Shown here: positions 54,558 through 64,000 of the stretch, piece after piece | Layout of the letters: every line of letters begins with the position of its first letter | Numbering within the stretch: position 1 is the first letter of the stretch | Source: an uncultured Marinicella sp. | Lineage (GTDB): Bacteria > Pseudomonadota > Gammaproteobacteria > Xanthomonadales > Marinicellaceae | Reading direction: 5' to 3' | DNA: 64,000 nt | NCBI GenBank assembly: GCA_947502925.1 | Contig: CANNBS010000005.1 | Location: 124,001-188,000, forward strand | Notes under the pieces: model-generated | What the model was told of the DNA's origin: nothing | Seen by the model: only the letters and a program-made list of their open reading frames with translations | The model's database searches: none | Translations under genes and position numbers: made by a program

Positions 54558-54683
54558 ATGGAAAAAGTAATGACGCTTACAGGACGTACGTTAGCAGGAG
54601 CGATTAGTGTCCATTGCAAGAAGTCAGCTAATTTGTATAAGGCACATCTTGGGATTCAAATTAACAAAGTGAGGTTTTTTTAA
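54558..54683 (+). CDS. Possible 41-residue small ORF
   Basis: ATG at 54558 preceded by AGGATG at about -13; codes M-E-K-V-M-T-L-T-G-R-T-L-A-G-A-I and ends in V-R-F-F. The stop touches the end of the convergent dgt gene. It may be real or chance; no known family. Confidence 0.25.
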   Translation: MEKVMTLTGRTLAGAISVHCKKSANLYKAHLGIQINKVRFF

Positions 54684-56150
54684 TCAATCACTCACCTTCA
54701 GTAGCCGATACTCATCATACGCGCTGTGGTCGGTCATGGCGCTGATGTGATCCTGGAGTAGGCGGCAGCGGTGGTAGAAATCCCATAGCTCATGGTTAGA
54801 CTCAACGTCTTGCATGGCCAGCTGGTAGGCTTTTAAATGATTGGGATCCATGCGGTTAATCAGAAGGCGCTGCGCTGATAGTTTGCCGGGTTTGAGTAAG
54901 GCCTGAAAGTCGTCGAAAGCTAAACTTAATAAGGGCGCGTTGTGGTCTAAGATGCCTGAGATGATTTGCTGGCCTTGTAGTTCGAGCTTTTGCACTTCGT
55001 TATGACAATAGACATGATCGTAGCCCACCTGTTTAAAGGTTTTCAGCAGGCGGTGGGCCTGGCTGCCGTCTTCCAATAAGGCCTGATTGAAATCGCCGTG
55101 ATAGATGGATTCGATGTGTTCGACAAATTGCTGTGCGGCATGATTCACCAGATAGTGAATAATGGGCACACGAATTTTAATAAAAAAGGACTGATTGCTG
55201 TTGATGGCGACTTTTTGGCTGTCTCGGTAGGCTTTGTCTAATACGGCTTGTAAGCTGTGCAACTGATCAGATTGTTGGCCCAAAAAGGCCTTATCGGGAT
55301 CGCCGCCGAGTTTTTGAAAGGCGTTAAGTATCAATTCAATCAGATAATCGAGCGGCATAATGCCCTTTTCTACCGCATCTTCAATATCTGCCAGACAGTA
55401 GGCGATGTCATCAGCGGCTTCCATCAGATAGGTCAAGGGAAAGCGATGACCGGGCTTAACGGAAACAGCCTGCCACATATCAGCCACAAAGCCCTGCTCT
55501 GATACATAAAAACCCGGTTTTTTGTGTAGGTAGTTAAGTGCCTCGGTCGGCTCATCCGCATTACTGCGGCTGTATTTTAATATGGCGGCGGTTTGTGCGT
55601 AGCTAAGATTCATACGTTCTAAGCGTGCGGTTAAGCGAATCGCCTGAGCATTGCCTTCAAAGTGGCTTAAGTCACGTTGGAGGGTCGTTTTGAGTTCCTG
55701 TGATGTCCTGCTCTCAGGCCAATGGCACGCTTCGGATAAATAGTCTGAAAACCATTGCGAAATCACCTGTTCACCGAAATGGCCGAACGGCGGGTTACCG
55801 ATGTCATGCATCAGGCAAGCCATTTCTACCAGTGAGGTTACTGCCTGTTGGCCACCGGCTAAGCCATATCGACCGGCTTTATCATTCAGCTTTTTAAAAA
55901 CTGTTTGCACCAGATAGCGGCCATTTTGCTGGACTTCTAATGAATGCGTCAATCGCGAACGCACTTCGGCATTGCGTTCTAAGGGAAACACCTGGGTTTT
56001 TTGTTGCAGGCGGCGCAGGGATGGTGCGTTAATAATGCGGCCACGATCACTTTCTAAAGCGTACTCAATGGCTTGCCAGGTTTGTTCAGCGCTCTGCTCG
56101 CCATAGGGGCGGTTAATATTGAGTTTTTGCTTAAAATCAATGTTGGTCAT
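54684..56150 (-). CDS. dgt: Deoxyguanosinetriphosphate triphosphohydrolase (dGTPase)
   Basis: 488 residues from the ATG at 56150; the upstream 14 codons lie in a leader region. HD-domain enzyme: H...H-D (R-L-T-H-S-L-E-V and A-C-L-M-H-D-I-G-N-P-P-F-G-H-F-G-E), R-L-Q-Q-K-T-Q-V-F-P substrate signature, and the later D in M-E-A-A-D-D-I-A-Y. It splits dGTP to deoxyguanosine and triphosphate. This matches the longer E. coli-type Dgt. Downstream of fusA on the same strand, beyond a terminator. Confidence 0.93.
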   Translation of the reverse strand: MTNIDFKQKLNINRPYGEQSAEQTWQAIEYALESDRGRIINAPSLRRLQQKTQVFPLERNAEVRSRLTHSLEVQQNGRYLVQTVFKKLNDKAGRYGLAGGQQAVTSLVEMACLMHDIGNPPFGHFGEQVISQWFSDYLSEACHWPESRTSQELKTTLQRDLSHFEGNAQAIRLTARLERMNLSYAQTAAILKYSRSNADEPTEALNYLHKKPGFYVSEQGFVADMWQAVSVKPGHRFPLTYLMEAADDIAYCLADIEDAVEKGIMPLDYLIELILNAFQKLGGDPDKAFLGQQSDQLHSLQAVLDKAYRDSQKVAINSNQSFFIKIRVPIIHYLVNHAAQQFVEHIESIYHGDFNQALLEDGSQAHRLLKTFKQVGYDHVYCHNEVQKLELQGQQIISGILDHNAPLLSLAFDDFQALLKPGKLSAQRLLINRMDPNHLKAYQLAMQDVESNHELWDFYHRCRLLQDHISAMTDHSAYDEYRLLKVSD

Positions 56151-56174
56151 GGTGTTTATTTTCGCATAAGGCAC

Positions 56175-56205
56175 AAAAAAGGGCAGCCACAAAAGCCACC
56201 CTTTT
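56175..56205 (-). terminator. Terminator of the EF-G gene
   Basis: On the minus strand: AAAAGGGTGGC-TTTTGT-GGCTGCCC followed by six T; the stem has two G-U wobbles. Confidence 0.75.
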
Positions 56206-56227
56206 CGGTCTTTATTGTCAAAACCAA

Positions 56228-58318
56228 TTAGCCGGCTTTACGGCGCTCGTTGGCTGCTTCAATCACTTCATCTGAAATGTTCTTAGGACAGGCACTGTAG
56301 TGCGAGAATTCCATCGAGAACTGACCACGACCTGAGGTCATTGTACGCAATGCGCCAATGTAACCAAACATTTCTGATAAAGGTACATCCGCTTTAATAC
56401 GCACCGCTGTGGCGGTCGGATCTTGTGATTTGATCATACCGCGACGACGGTTTAAATCACCAATCACATCACCCACATGATCGTCCGGCGTAAAGACGTC
56501 AACTTTCATAATCGGTTCCATAATTTGTGGTGAACATTTTTTCACCGACTGTCTGTATGCACCTTTAGCGGCTGCTTCAAAGGCCATGGTTGAGGAGTCA
56601 ACGGCATGATATTGACCATCTTGTAAAGTGAATTTCAAATCTTGTAACGGATAGCCGGCCAGCGGACCTTCTTCCATCATCGCCTGAAAACCTTTTTCAA
56701 TGGCAGACCAGTATTCTTTCGGCACGTTACCACCGGTTACTGTGGACTCAAACTCATAACCAGAACCGGTTTCGCCCGGCTCAATGGTGTAATCAATTTT
56801 ACCAAACTGACCTGAACCACCGGATTGTTTTTTGTGTGTATATGAATCGGTAATCGGGGCGGTAATGGCTTCACGGTAAGCCACTTGAGGCTGACCCACT
56901 TCAAGCTCAACACCAAAAGTACGCTTCAAAATATCGACTTTAATGTCTAAGTGTAATTCACCCATACCTTTTAAGATGGTTTCACCTGAATCTTCATCGG
57001 TTTCAACCTGGAATGATGGATCTTCGGCCACCATTTTACCTAAAGCATTACTCATTTTTTCTGAACCACCTTTGTCTACAGGTGCCACAGCAATCGAAAT
57101 CACCGGATCAGGGAAAATCATCGGCTCCAGGGTACATTCATGATCTTTGTCGCATAAGGTATGACCTGTTTGAACGTTTTTCATACCCACAATGGCTAAA
57201 ATATCTCCCGCCTGGGCTGAGTCCAGCTCTTTCCGGTCATTGGCGTGCATTTCAACCATACGACCAATCCGTTCGGTTTTACCGGTGGCTGAATTTAAAA
57301 CGGTGTCACCTTTTGCGATTTTGCCCGAGTAAATCCGAACAAAGGTTAAGGCGCCAAAACGGTCATCCATGATTTTAAAGGCCAAAGCGCGAAACGGCTC
57401 GTCAACAGAAACAATGGCTTTCTCACCCGTGGGCTCACCGGTTTCAGGATCGGTTAATTCTTGCGGGTCAACTTCAACAGGGCTCGGTAAATAATCAACA
57501 ATCGCATCCAGAATCAACTGCATGCCTTTGTTTTTAAACGCTGAGCCACAATAAGTTGGGAAGAAGGCCAGATCACGTGTACCTTTACGGATACATTTTT
57601 TGATGTCGTCCATCGAAATGTCTTCACCATCCATATAAGCCATCATCAAATCATCGTCTTGCTCAACGGCGGTTTCAATTAATTGCTCATGGTATTTTTC
57701 AACATCCTCAACCATGTCTGCAGGTACGTCCTGGATTTCAAAGTTCTCAGGCAAACCGGTTTCATCCCACACATAGGCTTTTTTCGTTAAGACATCTACC
57801 ACACCGTTAAAGGTATCTTCACGGCCAATCGGCAAAGTCATGACCAGTGGATTTGCGGCTAAAACATCTTCAACCTGATTAACCACGCGGAAAAAATCAG
57901 CCCCGATACGGTCCAACTTGTTAACAAAAATCAAGCGTGCGACGCCTGAGTCATTGGCATAGCGCCAGTTAGTTTCTGACTGCGGCTCAACACCACCGGA
58001 ACCACAAAAGACGCCCACTCCGCCATCTAACACTTTGAGTGAACGGTATACTTCAACAGTAAAGTCAACGTGACCGGGGGTGTCAATAATGTTAAAACGG
58101 TGATCTTTCCAAAAACATGTGGTTGCAGCGGATTGAATGGTGATACCACGCTCTGCTTCCTGGTCCATAAAGTCCATGGTTGACGCACCATCGTGTGTTT
58201 CACCTGATTTATGAATTCGGCCGGTTATTTTAAGGATTCGCTCAGTGGTTGTGGTTTTCCCCGCATCAACGTGGGCGAAAATACCAATGTTTCTGTATTT
58301 ACTTAAATCTGTTGTCAT
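56228..58318 (-). CDS. fusA: Elongation factor G paralogue (non-str-operon EF-G)
   Basis: 696 residues, full EF-G length. G1 [10 protein letters not shown] (residues 15-24), switch [15 protein letters not shown] (G4), then domains II-V. It lacks rpsL, rpsG and tuf neighbours, so it is probably not the primary str-operon gene. The wording [18 protein letters not shown] differs from canonical EF-G ([13 protein letters not shown]) and resembles the second EF-G known in Vibrio and Shewanella, which is fully functional. Whether this is a second copy cannot be seen from the window. Confidence 0.9.
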   Translation of the reverse strand: MTTDLSKYRNIGIFAHVDAGKTTTTERILKITGRIHKSGETHDGASTMDFMDQEAERGITIQSAATTCFWKDHRFNIIDTPGHVDFTVEVYRSLKVLDGGVGVFCGSGGVEPQSETNWRYANDSGVARLIFVNKLDRIGADFFRVVNQVEDVLAANPLVMTLPIGREDTFNGVVDVLTKKAYVWDETGLPENFEIQDVPADMVEDVEKYHEQLIETAVEQDDDLMMAYMDGEDISMDDIKKCIRKGTRDLAFFPTYCGSAFKNKGMQLILDAIVDYLPSPVEVDPQELTDPETGEPTGEKAIVSVDEPFRALAFKIMDDRFGALTFVRIYSGKIAKGDTVLNSATGKTERIGRMVEMHANDRKELDSAQAGDILAIVGMKNVQTGHTLCDKDHECTLEPMIFPDPVISIAVAPVDKGGSEKMSNALGKMVAEDPSFQVETDEDSGETILKGMGELHLDIKVDILKRTFGVELEVGQPQVAYREAITAPITDSYTHKKQSGGSGQFGKIDYTIEPGETGSGYEFESTVTGGNVPKEYWSAIEKGFQAMMEEGPLAGYPLQDLKFTLQDGQYHAVDSSTMAFEAAAKGAYRQSVKKCSPQIMEPIMKVDVFTPDDHVGDVIGDLNRRRGMIKSQDPTATAVRIKADVPLSEMFGYIGALRTMTSGRGQFSMEFSHYSACPKNISDEVIEAANERRKAG

Positions 58319-58663
58319 GATTGCCTTCTTGTATCTTGTTAAAAGTGTGAGAGCTTTACATTAATCGAGTTAAAAAGTCTAAAATTCCGTCGAACCAGAA
58401 TAATGTGAATATCTCAATATTTTGGGCGGCTTAACGTAAAGTAGCCTTTGCTCAACGCATGAACCGGCCTGTATTTTACGGTTGATGTGTTCAGCAAAAG
58501 CCGCTTTAAAGCTTTACCTACCCCAAAGTGCGCGCATTCTACACTAAAACGGCCTTAAGGTTAAGGATTTCCTGCCCTAATTGCTGATTATTTTCAATTT
58601 ATTCAGCTATTTTTAATTGGTAACAGCAAAAGTCACCTCATGGCTAATCGCTGCGCCTAAAAC
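58319..58663. other. Divergent intergenic region between EF-G and fadI
   Basis: About 345 bases with no ORF of note. The minus-strand side provides the EF-G RBS (AAGAAGG). Short complementary segments (GGCTTTTGC, AAAGCTTT) occur without a clear terminator. It leads to the fadI promoter on the plus side. Confidence 0.5.
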
Positions 58664-58692
58664 TTGACAATACGCATGCGTATGGTGACAAT
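58664..58692 (+). promoter_or_regulatory. fadIJ promoter with palindromic operator in the spacer
   Basis: TTGACA (58664-58669) and GACAAT (58687-58692) with a 17-bp spacer. The spacer contains ATACGCATGCGTAT (58670-58683), a perfect 14-bp palindrome. A repressor bound there would block RNA polymerase. The sequence does not match the FadR or PsrA consensus as I remember them. Confidence 0.7.
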
Positions 58693-58722
58693 GTTAAGGA
58701 TTCAATCTTAAATCGGACAAAA

Positions 58723-60018
58723 ATGATTTTCAAAGACTCTCAAGTGGCCGTCATTGATGGCGTTCGCACCCCATTTATGAAGTCACCGGGCGGCAAAGCC
58801 CAAGACCTTAAAGCCTATGACTTGGCGCGAATGACCCTTAATCAAATCAAGCACCGCCATGATTTTTTAAAAACTGACTGCGATCAGGTCATTATGGGCA
58901 GTGTCATTCAAAATGCAGCCACTTCGAATGTGGCCAGAGAAGCCATGATTGGCGCCGGTATCGATGTCAAAACACCGGCTTATACCGTCACCATGGCCTG
59001 TATTTCAGGTAATCGTGCCATCACCAATACCGCACAGGATATTCAGTCCGGTGCCATAAAAATCGGTCTGGCCGGCGGTGTTGAATCCATGTCGGATGCA
59101 CCCGTGCGCATCAGCCATGCGTTGAAAAAGACCTTAATGAAGGCACAAAAGGCCAAGGGTTTTAAAGATTATTGGCAGGTTTTTAAACAATTCAAATTCA
59201 AATCACTGGTACCGGTAACACCGTCCATTTCAGAGTTTTCTACCGGCCTCACCATGGGACAGGATGCCGATCAGCTGGCGGCTAAATTTAATATCAGCCG
59301 GGAACAGCAAGATGCGTATGCCCTGCGCTCTCACCAAATGGCAGCTAAGGCCTGGGAGGACGGTCAGTTTGAGCATGAGGTTGATTACATCACCATTCCG
59401 CCTGAGTTTGAGGTTGTCAAGCAGGACAACACTTTTTATGCCGACAGTTCCATGGAAAAACTGGCTTCTTTAAAACCGGTTTTTGTGAAACCCCATGGCA
59501 CCGTAACAGCCGGTAACGCCTCACCCATTACCGACGGTGCATCGGTGAGTTTGTTAATGGACCTGGCAGAAGCTAAAAAGAGAAAATTAAAGCCTCAAGT
59601 GGTTATTGAGGGCTTTGTCTATTCAGGCCAGACACCCAAAGGCGAGCTGTTGTTAGGTCCTGCCTATACCATCAGCCGTTTACTTGATGAAGCTAAATTA
59701 ACACTTGATGACATCGACGTATTTGAAATACACGAGGCTTTTGCCGGTCAGGTATTGGCCAATTTGGCCGCCTTACAAGACAAGGACTTTTGTAAAAACC
59801 AGTTGGGGCGAGATAAACCAGTGGGCGAAATCCCAATGGAAAAAATCAACACGCAGGGCGGTTCATTATCTTTGGGCCACCCTTTCGGCGCCACCGGCAG
59901 TCGCTTATTGACAGCCGCTTCGCGTCGTTTACGCCAGTCAAAAGGCCAATACGCACTGATCAGCGCCTGCGCTGCCGGTGGATTGGGCTCTTCAATTTTA
60001 CTGAAAAAAATAGGATAA
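58723..60018 (+). CDS. fadI: Acetyl-CoA C-acyltransferase (3-ketoacyl-CoA thiolase, FadI-like)
   Basis: 431 residues, FadI length. Nucleophile Cys near 93 (T-M-A-C-I-S-G-N-R-A), G-N-A-S-P-I-T-D-G-A, H in I-H-E-A-F-A-G-Q, G-H-P-F-G-A-T-G-S-R, and the second Cys near 416 (S-A-C-A-A-G-G-L-G). It releases acetyl-CoA in the last beta-oxidation step. It is four bases from the next gene and cotranscribed with it. Confidence 0.93.
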   Translation: MIFKDSQVAVIDGVRTPFMKSPGGKAQDLKAYDLARMTLNQIKHRHDFLKTDCDQVIMGSVIQNAATSNVAREAMIGAGIDVKTPAYTVTMACISGNRAITNTAQDIQSGAIKIGLAGGVESMSDAPVRISHALKKTLMKAQKAKGFKDYWQVFKQFKFKSLVPVTPSISEFSTGLTMGQDADQLAAKFNISREQQDAYALRSHQMAAKAWEDGQFEHEVDYITIPPEFEVVKQDNTFYADSSMEKLASLKPVFVKPHGTVTAGNASPITDGASVSLLMDLAEAKKRKLKPQVVIEGFVYSGQTPKGELLLGPAYTISRLLDEAKLTLDDIDVFEIHEAFAGQVLANLAALQDKDFCKNQLGRDKPVGEIPMEKINTQGGSLSLGHPFGATGSRLLTAASRRLRQSKGQYALISACAAGGLGSSILLKKIG

Positions 60019-60022
60019 CATC

Positions 60023-62125
60023 ATGGCCAACTTTGAATTAGACATTAATAATGACATTGCCACGGTGTGGATGGATCAGCCGGGCTCGGAAGTGAATACT
60101 TTATCTGTGGCCATGCTGGATGATTTTCGTGGTTTACTGGACACCATTGAAGACAATGATGACATTAAAGCCGCTGTATTAATATCCAGAAAACCCAACT
60201 GCTTTATTGCCGGTGCCGATATTAAGGAATTCCAAAAAATGGAATCTTCTGAAGAGGCGGTGAAATTATCACGTGAGGGCAATCAGATTCTGACACGCTT
60301 AAGCCAGCTTAAAAAACCGGTGATTGCGGCCATTAACGGCGCCTGTCTCGGCGGCGGTCTGGAAGTGGCCATGGCTTGTCATTACCGCATTGCCACCACC
60401 GATGAGAAAACCGTGTTTGGTTTACCGGAAATGAAACTGGGCTTATTGCCCGGCGGTGGCGGTACCCAGCGCATCATTAAACTCACTTCACTGCGTTATG
60501 GTTTGGATGCTCTGCTCACCGGCAAAAACATTTATCCCTACAGTGCCAAAAAAAATGGCCTGGTGGATGAATTAATTCACAAAGAGGGCTTATATCAGGC
60601 CGCTTTAAAACAGGCTCACAGCCCGATTAAACGCCGCCCGAAAAAACAATCCCTGGTCGACAAAGCTTTATCGACTTCATTGGGTCGCAACTATGTGCTG
60701 AAAAAGGCCCGGGAAACGGTGATGAAAAAAACCCGTGGTAATTACCCCGCACCGTTAAAAATTCTAGATTGTGTAGAAATCGGTCTTGAAGACGGCATGC
60801 AAGCAGGCCTGGAAGCCGAAGCCATGGCTTTTGGTGAATTACACAGCTCACCTGAATCTCAGAATCTGATTCGGTTATTTCTGGCGATTCAGGACAATAA
60901 AAAACTCAAAAACAACAATAAAACTGAAAACACCGATGCCATCACCATGATTGGTGCCGGCTTTATGGGCGCCGGTATCACCGAAGTCTCGATTAAGAAT
61001 GACTACCATGTGATACTGAAGGACATTAATCCCGAAGGCATCGCCTCGGCGTTGAAAACCATTTGGGATGATTTTACTAAACTGGTCCGTAAAAAAGCCA
61101 TGACAGCGGTGGATCGGGATCGTTTGATGGCGAAGATTGAAACCACCCTGGATGAGGACGCCATTTGTGAAGCTGATTTAATCATTGAAGCGGTGTTTGA
61201 AGATTTGGGCCTGAAACAAAAAATATTGGCTGATGCCGAAAAACGCTGCAACAAAAGCACGATATTCGCCACCAACACCTCATCTTTGCCGTTGGCAGAT
61301 ATCACCAAAAATGCCAACAACCCCAATAATGTAGTTGGTATGCATTACTTTTCACCAGTACCCAAAATGCCCTTGCTGGAAGTCATTGTCACCGATAAAA
61401 CCGCTAAAAAAGCCCGTCAAATGGCCATTAATGTGGGCATTAATCAGGGCAAAACCGTTGTCGTGGTGAAAGACGGTCCCGGCTTCTACACCACACGTGT
61501 GCTGTCAGCCATGACCCATGAAGCCATTAAAGTGCTGCATGATGGTGCCAAAATCGAAGACGTGGATAACGCCATGAAAGACTGGGGCTTTCCGGTCGGC
61601 CCATTGGCATTAATGGATGAAGTCGGAATAGATGTGGGTGCCCACATTGCCCGTGGTGCATTGGGTGACATGTTTATCGAACGCGGCATTGAACAAGATG
61701 ATACGGTACAAAAACTGGCTGAAGCCAAACTCTATGGTCGTAAAGCCGGTAAAGGTTTTTATCGCTATCCGAAGAAAGGTAAGAAAACCGTCAATGCCGA
61801 TATTTATGCGTATTTTGGTGGCGAAGAAAGACAAGATATGGATAAAAAAGCCATTCAAAATCGCATTGGCCTTATTTTTGTAAATGAATGTGTGCACTGT
61901 CTCCAAGAAGGCATCTTAGACAGTGCGGCCGATGGTGATTTAGCCGCCATATTAGGCCTGGGGTTTCCGCCGTTTACAGGCGGTCCTTTTCGATACATCG
62001 ATGCCCGAGGCGCCGCTGAGATTAATGAAACACTTAATCTTTTAAGTAAGCAACATGGCAGTCGTTTTGAACCGGCTCAGTTATTAACCGATAAAGCCGA
62101 CAAAGACGAACGTTTTTACGATTAA
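60023..62125 (+). CDS. fadJ: Multifunctional enoyl-CoA hydratase/3-hydroxyacyl-CoA dehydrogenase (FadJ-like)
   Basis: 700 residues. N-terminal crotonase domain (A-D-I-K-E-F, N-G-A-C-L-G-G-G-L-E-V-A, catalytic Glu in L-P-E-M-K-L-G-L-L-P-G-G-G-G), a linker, NAD-binding G-A-G-F-M-G-A-G at about 312, H-Y-F-S-P-V-P (catalytic His), and two C-terminal 3HCDH domains (G-F-Y-T-T-R; G-G-P-F-R-Y-I-D). It pairs with FadI as the alpha subunit of the complex. An extended GC-rich hairpin (ACCCG...CGGGT at 62136-62167) follows, without a clear T run. Confidence 0.95.
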   Translation: MANFELDINNDIATVWMDQPGSEVNTLSVAMLDDFRGLLDTIEDNDDIKAAVLISRKPNCFIAGADIKEFQKMESSEEAVKLSREGNQILTRLSQLKKPVIAAINGACLGGGLEVAMACHYRIATTDEKTVFGLPEMKLGLLPGGGGTQRIIKLTSLRYGLDALLTGKNIYPYSAKKNGLVDELIHKEGLYQAALKQAHSPIKRRPKKQSLVDKALSTSLGRNYVLKKARETVMKKTRGNYPAPLKILDCVEIGLEDGMQAGLEAEAMAFGELHSSPESQNLIRLFLAIQDNKKLKNNNKTENTDAITMIGAGFMGAGITEVSIKNDYHVILKDINPEGIASALKTIWDDFTKLVRKKAMTAVDRDRLMAKIETTLDEDAICEADLIIEAVFEDLGLKQKILADAEKRCNKSTIFATNTSSLPLADITKNANNPNNVVGMHYFSPVPKMPLLEVIVTDKTAKKARQMAINVGINQGKTVVVVKDGPGFYTTRVLSAMTHEAIKVLHDGAKIEDVDNAMKDWGFPVGPLALMDEVGIDVGAHIARGALGDMFIERGIEQDDTVQKLAEAKLYGRKAGKGFYRYPKKGKKTVNADIYAYFGGEERQDMDKKAIQNRIGLIFVNECVHCLQEGILDSAADGDLAAILGLGFPPFTGGPFRYIDARGAAEINETLNLLSKQHGSRFEPAQLLTDKADKDERFYD

Positions 62126-62178
62126 AATTACAGCCACCCGTCGATGTTGATTCAGCTTTTCGGCGGGTTGCGCTACCC

Positions 62179-63135
62179 TTATTGACCGTTGACAGGAACG
62201 GCTTCGGGGGGCTCAAAGGTGGCCACCACGGCCTGGTTTTTACCCTGTTGCTTAGCCCGGTAGAGTGCCCGGTCTGCACGTTTAATGGTCTGTTGCAAAT
62301 TAGCGTCATGCAAGGCGTATTCTGTTAATCCAGCGCTGATGGTTATTGTTATTTCATGTGTATGATATTGGATGCGCTGGTCGGCCACCTGTTGAATAAT
62401 TTTATTTGCGACCTGCTTACCATCTTCAGCGTGCGCCTGGGGTAATAACACCAAAAATTCTTCACCACCCCATCGATAGGCATAATCAGATTTTCTTAAG
62501 TTCTTTTGCATGATGCGACTTATTTCAATCAGCACCACATCGCCGGCCGCGTGCCCTAAGTCATCGTTGACATGTTTAAAGTCATCTAAATCAAACATAA
62601 TAACTGACAAAGGTTTTGATTTCTTTTGTAAGTTATCAACCAGACGCTGGCTGTAGCGAGAATAATGACGTCGATTAAATAAACCGGTTAATTCATCGGT
62701 TTCACTACTTAAACGCATCATTTCCCGGGTTTGACTGTTATAGCGGGAAAAACGCGTGGTCCCATAAGCGCCAAAAACATACGCCGCCACCAGTAAACCG
62801 CCACTGATATACCAAACCATATTAGCCGGGATTTGGAATACTTGTGCATAACCAATAAAAGTAAAGGCCCCGTGAGCAAACAAAAAACCCAGTGCCATGG
62901 AACGTCCTTTTAGTTGAGAAGCCAGCAAATCATTAATAACAAAATAATAAAATGAAACCAGTGACAACAGACAATACAAACCGATTAACCACAAATCAAA
63001 TTCGTTTTTTAATGAGAGGGATTGCAAAAACAGCCAGCCCAGGAAGCCATTAAAACAAATAAAAACAAGGGTATAAGCCACCATATCCAGTGTACTAAAT
63101 CCTTTTTTCTTTTTGGCACCATCTAGCAAAGGCAT
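62179..63135 (-). CDS. Membrane-bound GGDEF diguanylate cyclase
   Basis: 318 residues. Four or five hydrophobic helices in the first 130 residues form a membrane sensor of no recognised type. The GGDEF domain (about 145-305) starts D-E-L-T-G-L-F-N-R-R-H-Y and has the active motif R-W-G-G-E-E-F-L-V-L-L-P. An R-x-x-D inhibitory site (R-K-S-D) lies five residues before G-G-E-E-F, so feedback inhibition by c-di-GMP is expected. Final I-T-I-S-A-G-L-T and R-A-D-R-A-L-Y-R-A-K-Q-Q-G-K are standard. It is convergent with fadJ. Confidence 0.94.
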   Translation of the reverse strand: MPLLDGAKKKKGFSTLDMVAYTLVFICFNGFLGWLFLQSLSLKNEFDLWLIGLYCLLSLVSFYYFVINDLLASQLKGRSMALGFLFAHGAFTFIGYAQVFQIPANMVWYISGGLLVAAYVFGAYGTTRFSRYNSQTREMMRLSSETDELTGLFNRRHYSRYSQRLVDNLQKKSKPLSVIMFDLDDFKHVNDDLGHAAGDVVLIEISRIMQKNLRKSDYAYRWGGEEFLVLLPQAHAEDGKQVANKIIQQVADQRIQYHTHEITITISAGLTEYALHDANLQQTIKRADRALYRAKQQGKNQAVVATFEPPEAVPVNGQ

Positions 63136-63256
63136 GTTTCTCGGGGGAAGAAGTTCAGTTAATTTTATCAGAAATACACTTTATAGTTTGACTCATATGT
63201 AACATTTTTCTTTTCATTTTTAATGCGAACCATTATTAAAGCTTATATTCAGGCAC

Positions 63257-63286
63257 AAAAAAACCGGCCAAAAGACCGGTTTTTTC
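63257..63286 (-). terminator. Terminator of the rplM-rpsI operon
   Basis: AAAAAACCGGCCAAAAGACC followed by GGTTTTTT; a 10-bp AAAAAACCGG/CCGGTTTTTT stem usable in both directions. Confidence 0.88.
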
Positions 63287-63304
63287 TGGTAACTGTTTGA
63301 AAGA

Positions 63305-63697
63305 TTAACGCTTGGAGAACTGTACCGAGCGACGGGCTTTGCGTAAACCCACTTTCTTTCTTTCCACCTTACGGGCATCCCGTGTCAGGAAATTATGTTC
63401 TTTTAAGGCGCTTTTCAAAGACTCATCAGATTCTAAAATAGCCCGTGACAATCCCAGACGTATGGCGCCGGCCTGACCGGTTATGCCACCACCTGAAACA
63501 GTGCAACGAACATCAAACTGATCATCAAGACCCAAATGCTCTAATGGTTGACGCGCCAGCATACGGGCTGTTTCACGACCAAAATAATCTTTAATGTCTT
63601 TGTCGTTAATTACAATCTTGCCTGAACCCGGGGTTAAAAAGACCCGAGCTGAAGAAGATTTTCTGCGTCCTGTTCCGTAATATTGTTCTGTTGCCAT
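63305..63697 (-). CDS. rpsI: 30S ribosomal protein S9
   Basis: 130 residues, standard length. N-terminus [15 protein letters not shown]-terminus [13 protein letters not shown], the extended basic tail that reaches the P-site tRNA. It lies two bases downstream of rplM. Confidence 0.98.
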   Translation of the reverse strand: MATEQYYGTGRRKSSSARVFLTPGSGKIVINDKDIKDYFGRETARMLARQPLEHLGLDDQFDVRCTVSGGGITGQAGAIRLGLSRAILESDESLKSALKEHNFLTRDARKVERKKVGLRKARRSVQFSKR

Positions 63698-63699
63698 AA

Positions 63700-64000
63700 T
63701 TATACCTCTAAAGCTTTGGGTTCTTGCGCGGCATGTGGATGCTCATTGCCGGCATAAACTTTTAATTTGCGATACATTTGACGACCCAATGAATTTTTGG
63801 GCAGCATGCCTTTAACCGCCTTTTCAATGACTCGCTCAGGATGCTTTGCTAACATGTCTTTTAAACCAATGGTTTTTAAATTACCCACATAGCCTGTGTG
63901 ATGCTGATACACTTTAGCATCCATTTTATTGCCGGTTACGGCAATTTTCTCAGCATTGATGACCACAATATAGTCACCCGTGTCCACATGCGGGGTGTAT
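63700..64000 (-). CDS. rplM: 50S ribosomal protein L13, N-terminus beyond window
   Basis: The frame continues to the window edge ([13 protein letters not shown]), so the GTG at 63987 is an internal valine, not a start. About 40-45 N-terminal residues are missing. The visible part matches L13: [40 protein letters not shown]. Confidence 0.97.
   Translation of the reverse strand, partial: YTPHVDTGDYIVVINAEKIAVTGNKMDAKVYQHHTGYVGNLKTIGLKDMLAKHPERVIEKAVKGMLPKNSLGRQMYRKLKVYAGNEHPHAAQEPKALEV

Noticed and set aside
63700-63987. GTG at 63987 as the L13 start
   Set aside because: The frame is open to the window edge and the codon aligns with an internal valine of L13.

Overview
The window is a chromosomal segment of a Gram-negative gammaproteobacterium. 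Supporting signs are Kdo kinase (KdkA), a heptosyltransferase-type enzyme, an IbpA-type heat-shock protein under a sigma-32 promoter, FadIJ-type beta-oxidation genes, PdxB, UbiA, an Slp-type lipoprotein and RND efflux. No rRNA, tRNA, CRISPR array or prophage was seen. The large number of secreted proteins, several ending in a D-x-(L/I)-F-x-(N/D)-G-F-(E/D) type motif, recalls marine Marinicella/Lysobacter-like lineages; that placement is a guess from memory. Both edges cut genes: a U32 tRNA hydroxylase at the left and ribosomal protein L13 at the right.

Layout. 1-2.5 kb: tRNA hydroxylase TrhP overlapping a YfhL-type ferredoxin, then a nucleotidyltransferase pseudogene split by a 267-bp MITE, with its small downstream partner intact. 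2.6-11.1 kb: a large secreted Asp-box protein, a membrane-anchored EEP-fold hydrolase and an RND adaptor/permease pair. 11.2-17.6 kb: M16 lipoprotein peptidase, a two-cysteine ArsR regulator, RadA with a small glutaredoxin, and serine deaminase SdaA. 17.6-23.9 kb: a nitric-oxide module, namely an outer-membrane porin and norCBQD. The porin has an excellent FNR/Dnr-type class II promoter, norC has a second likely box, and an unusual series of stem-loops fills the norQ-norD gap. 24-35.5 kb: PdxB, RecQ, an Slp-type lipoprotein, LPS-core genes, UvrC, an App1-like protein and TrmL. 35.5-42.9 kb: a divergent Nramp-related transporter, a DJ-1-like protein, small envelope proteins, UbiA and IbpA with a sigma-32 promoter and a ROSE-like leader.

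43-53 kb is an extracellular-enzyme region: two unrelated-architecture subtilisins, an endonuclease I with lamin-tail-like domains, and three tandem small secreted proteins that look like diverged paralogues. 53-54.7 kb is AT-rich and holds one gene flanked by a perfect 17-bp inverted repeat. 54.7-64 kb is housekeeping: Dgt, an EF-G located outside a str operon, FadI/FadJ behind a palindromic operator, a diguanylate cyclase, and rpsI/rplM.

How genes work together: norC/norB form the NO reductase, norQ/norD activate it, and the porin is probably co-induced by the same low-oxygen/NO regulator. KdkA and the heptosyltransferase both act on the LPS inner core from a head-to-head pair. FadI and FadJ together carry out the last three steps of fatty-acid beta-oxidation. 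The secreted proteases, nuclease and Asp-box protein suggest a lifestyle of degrading external polymers.
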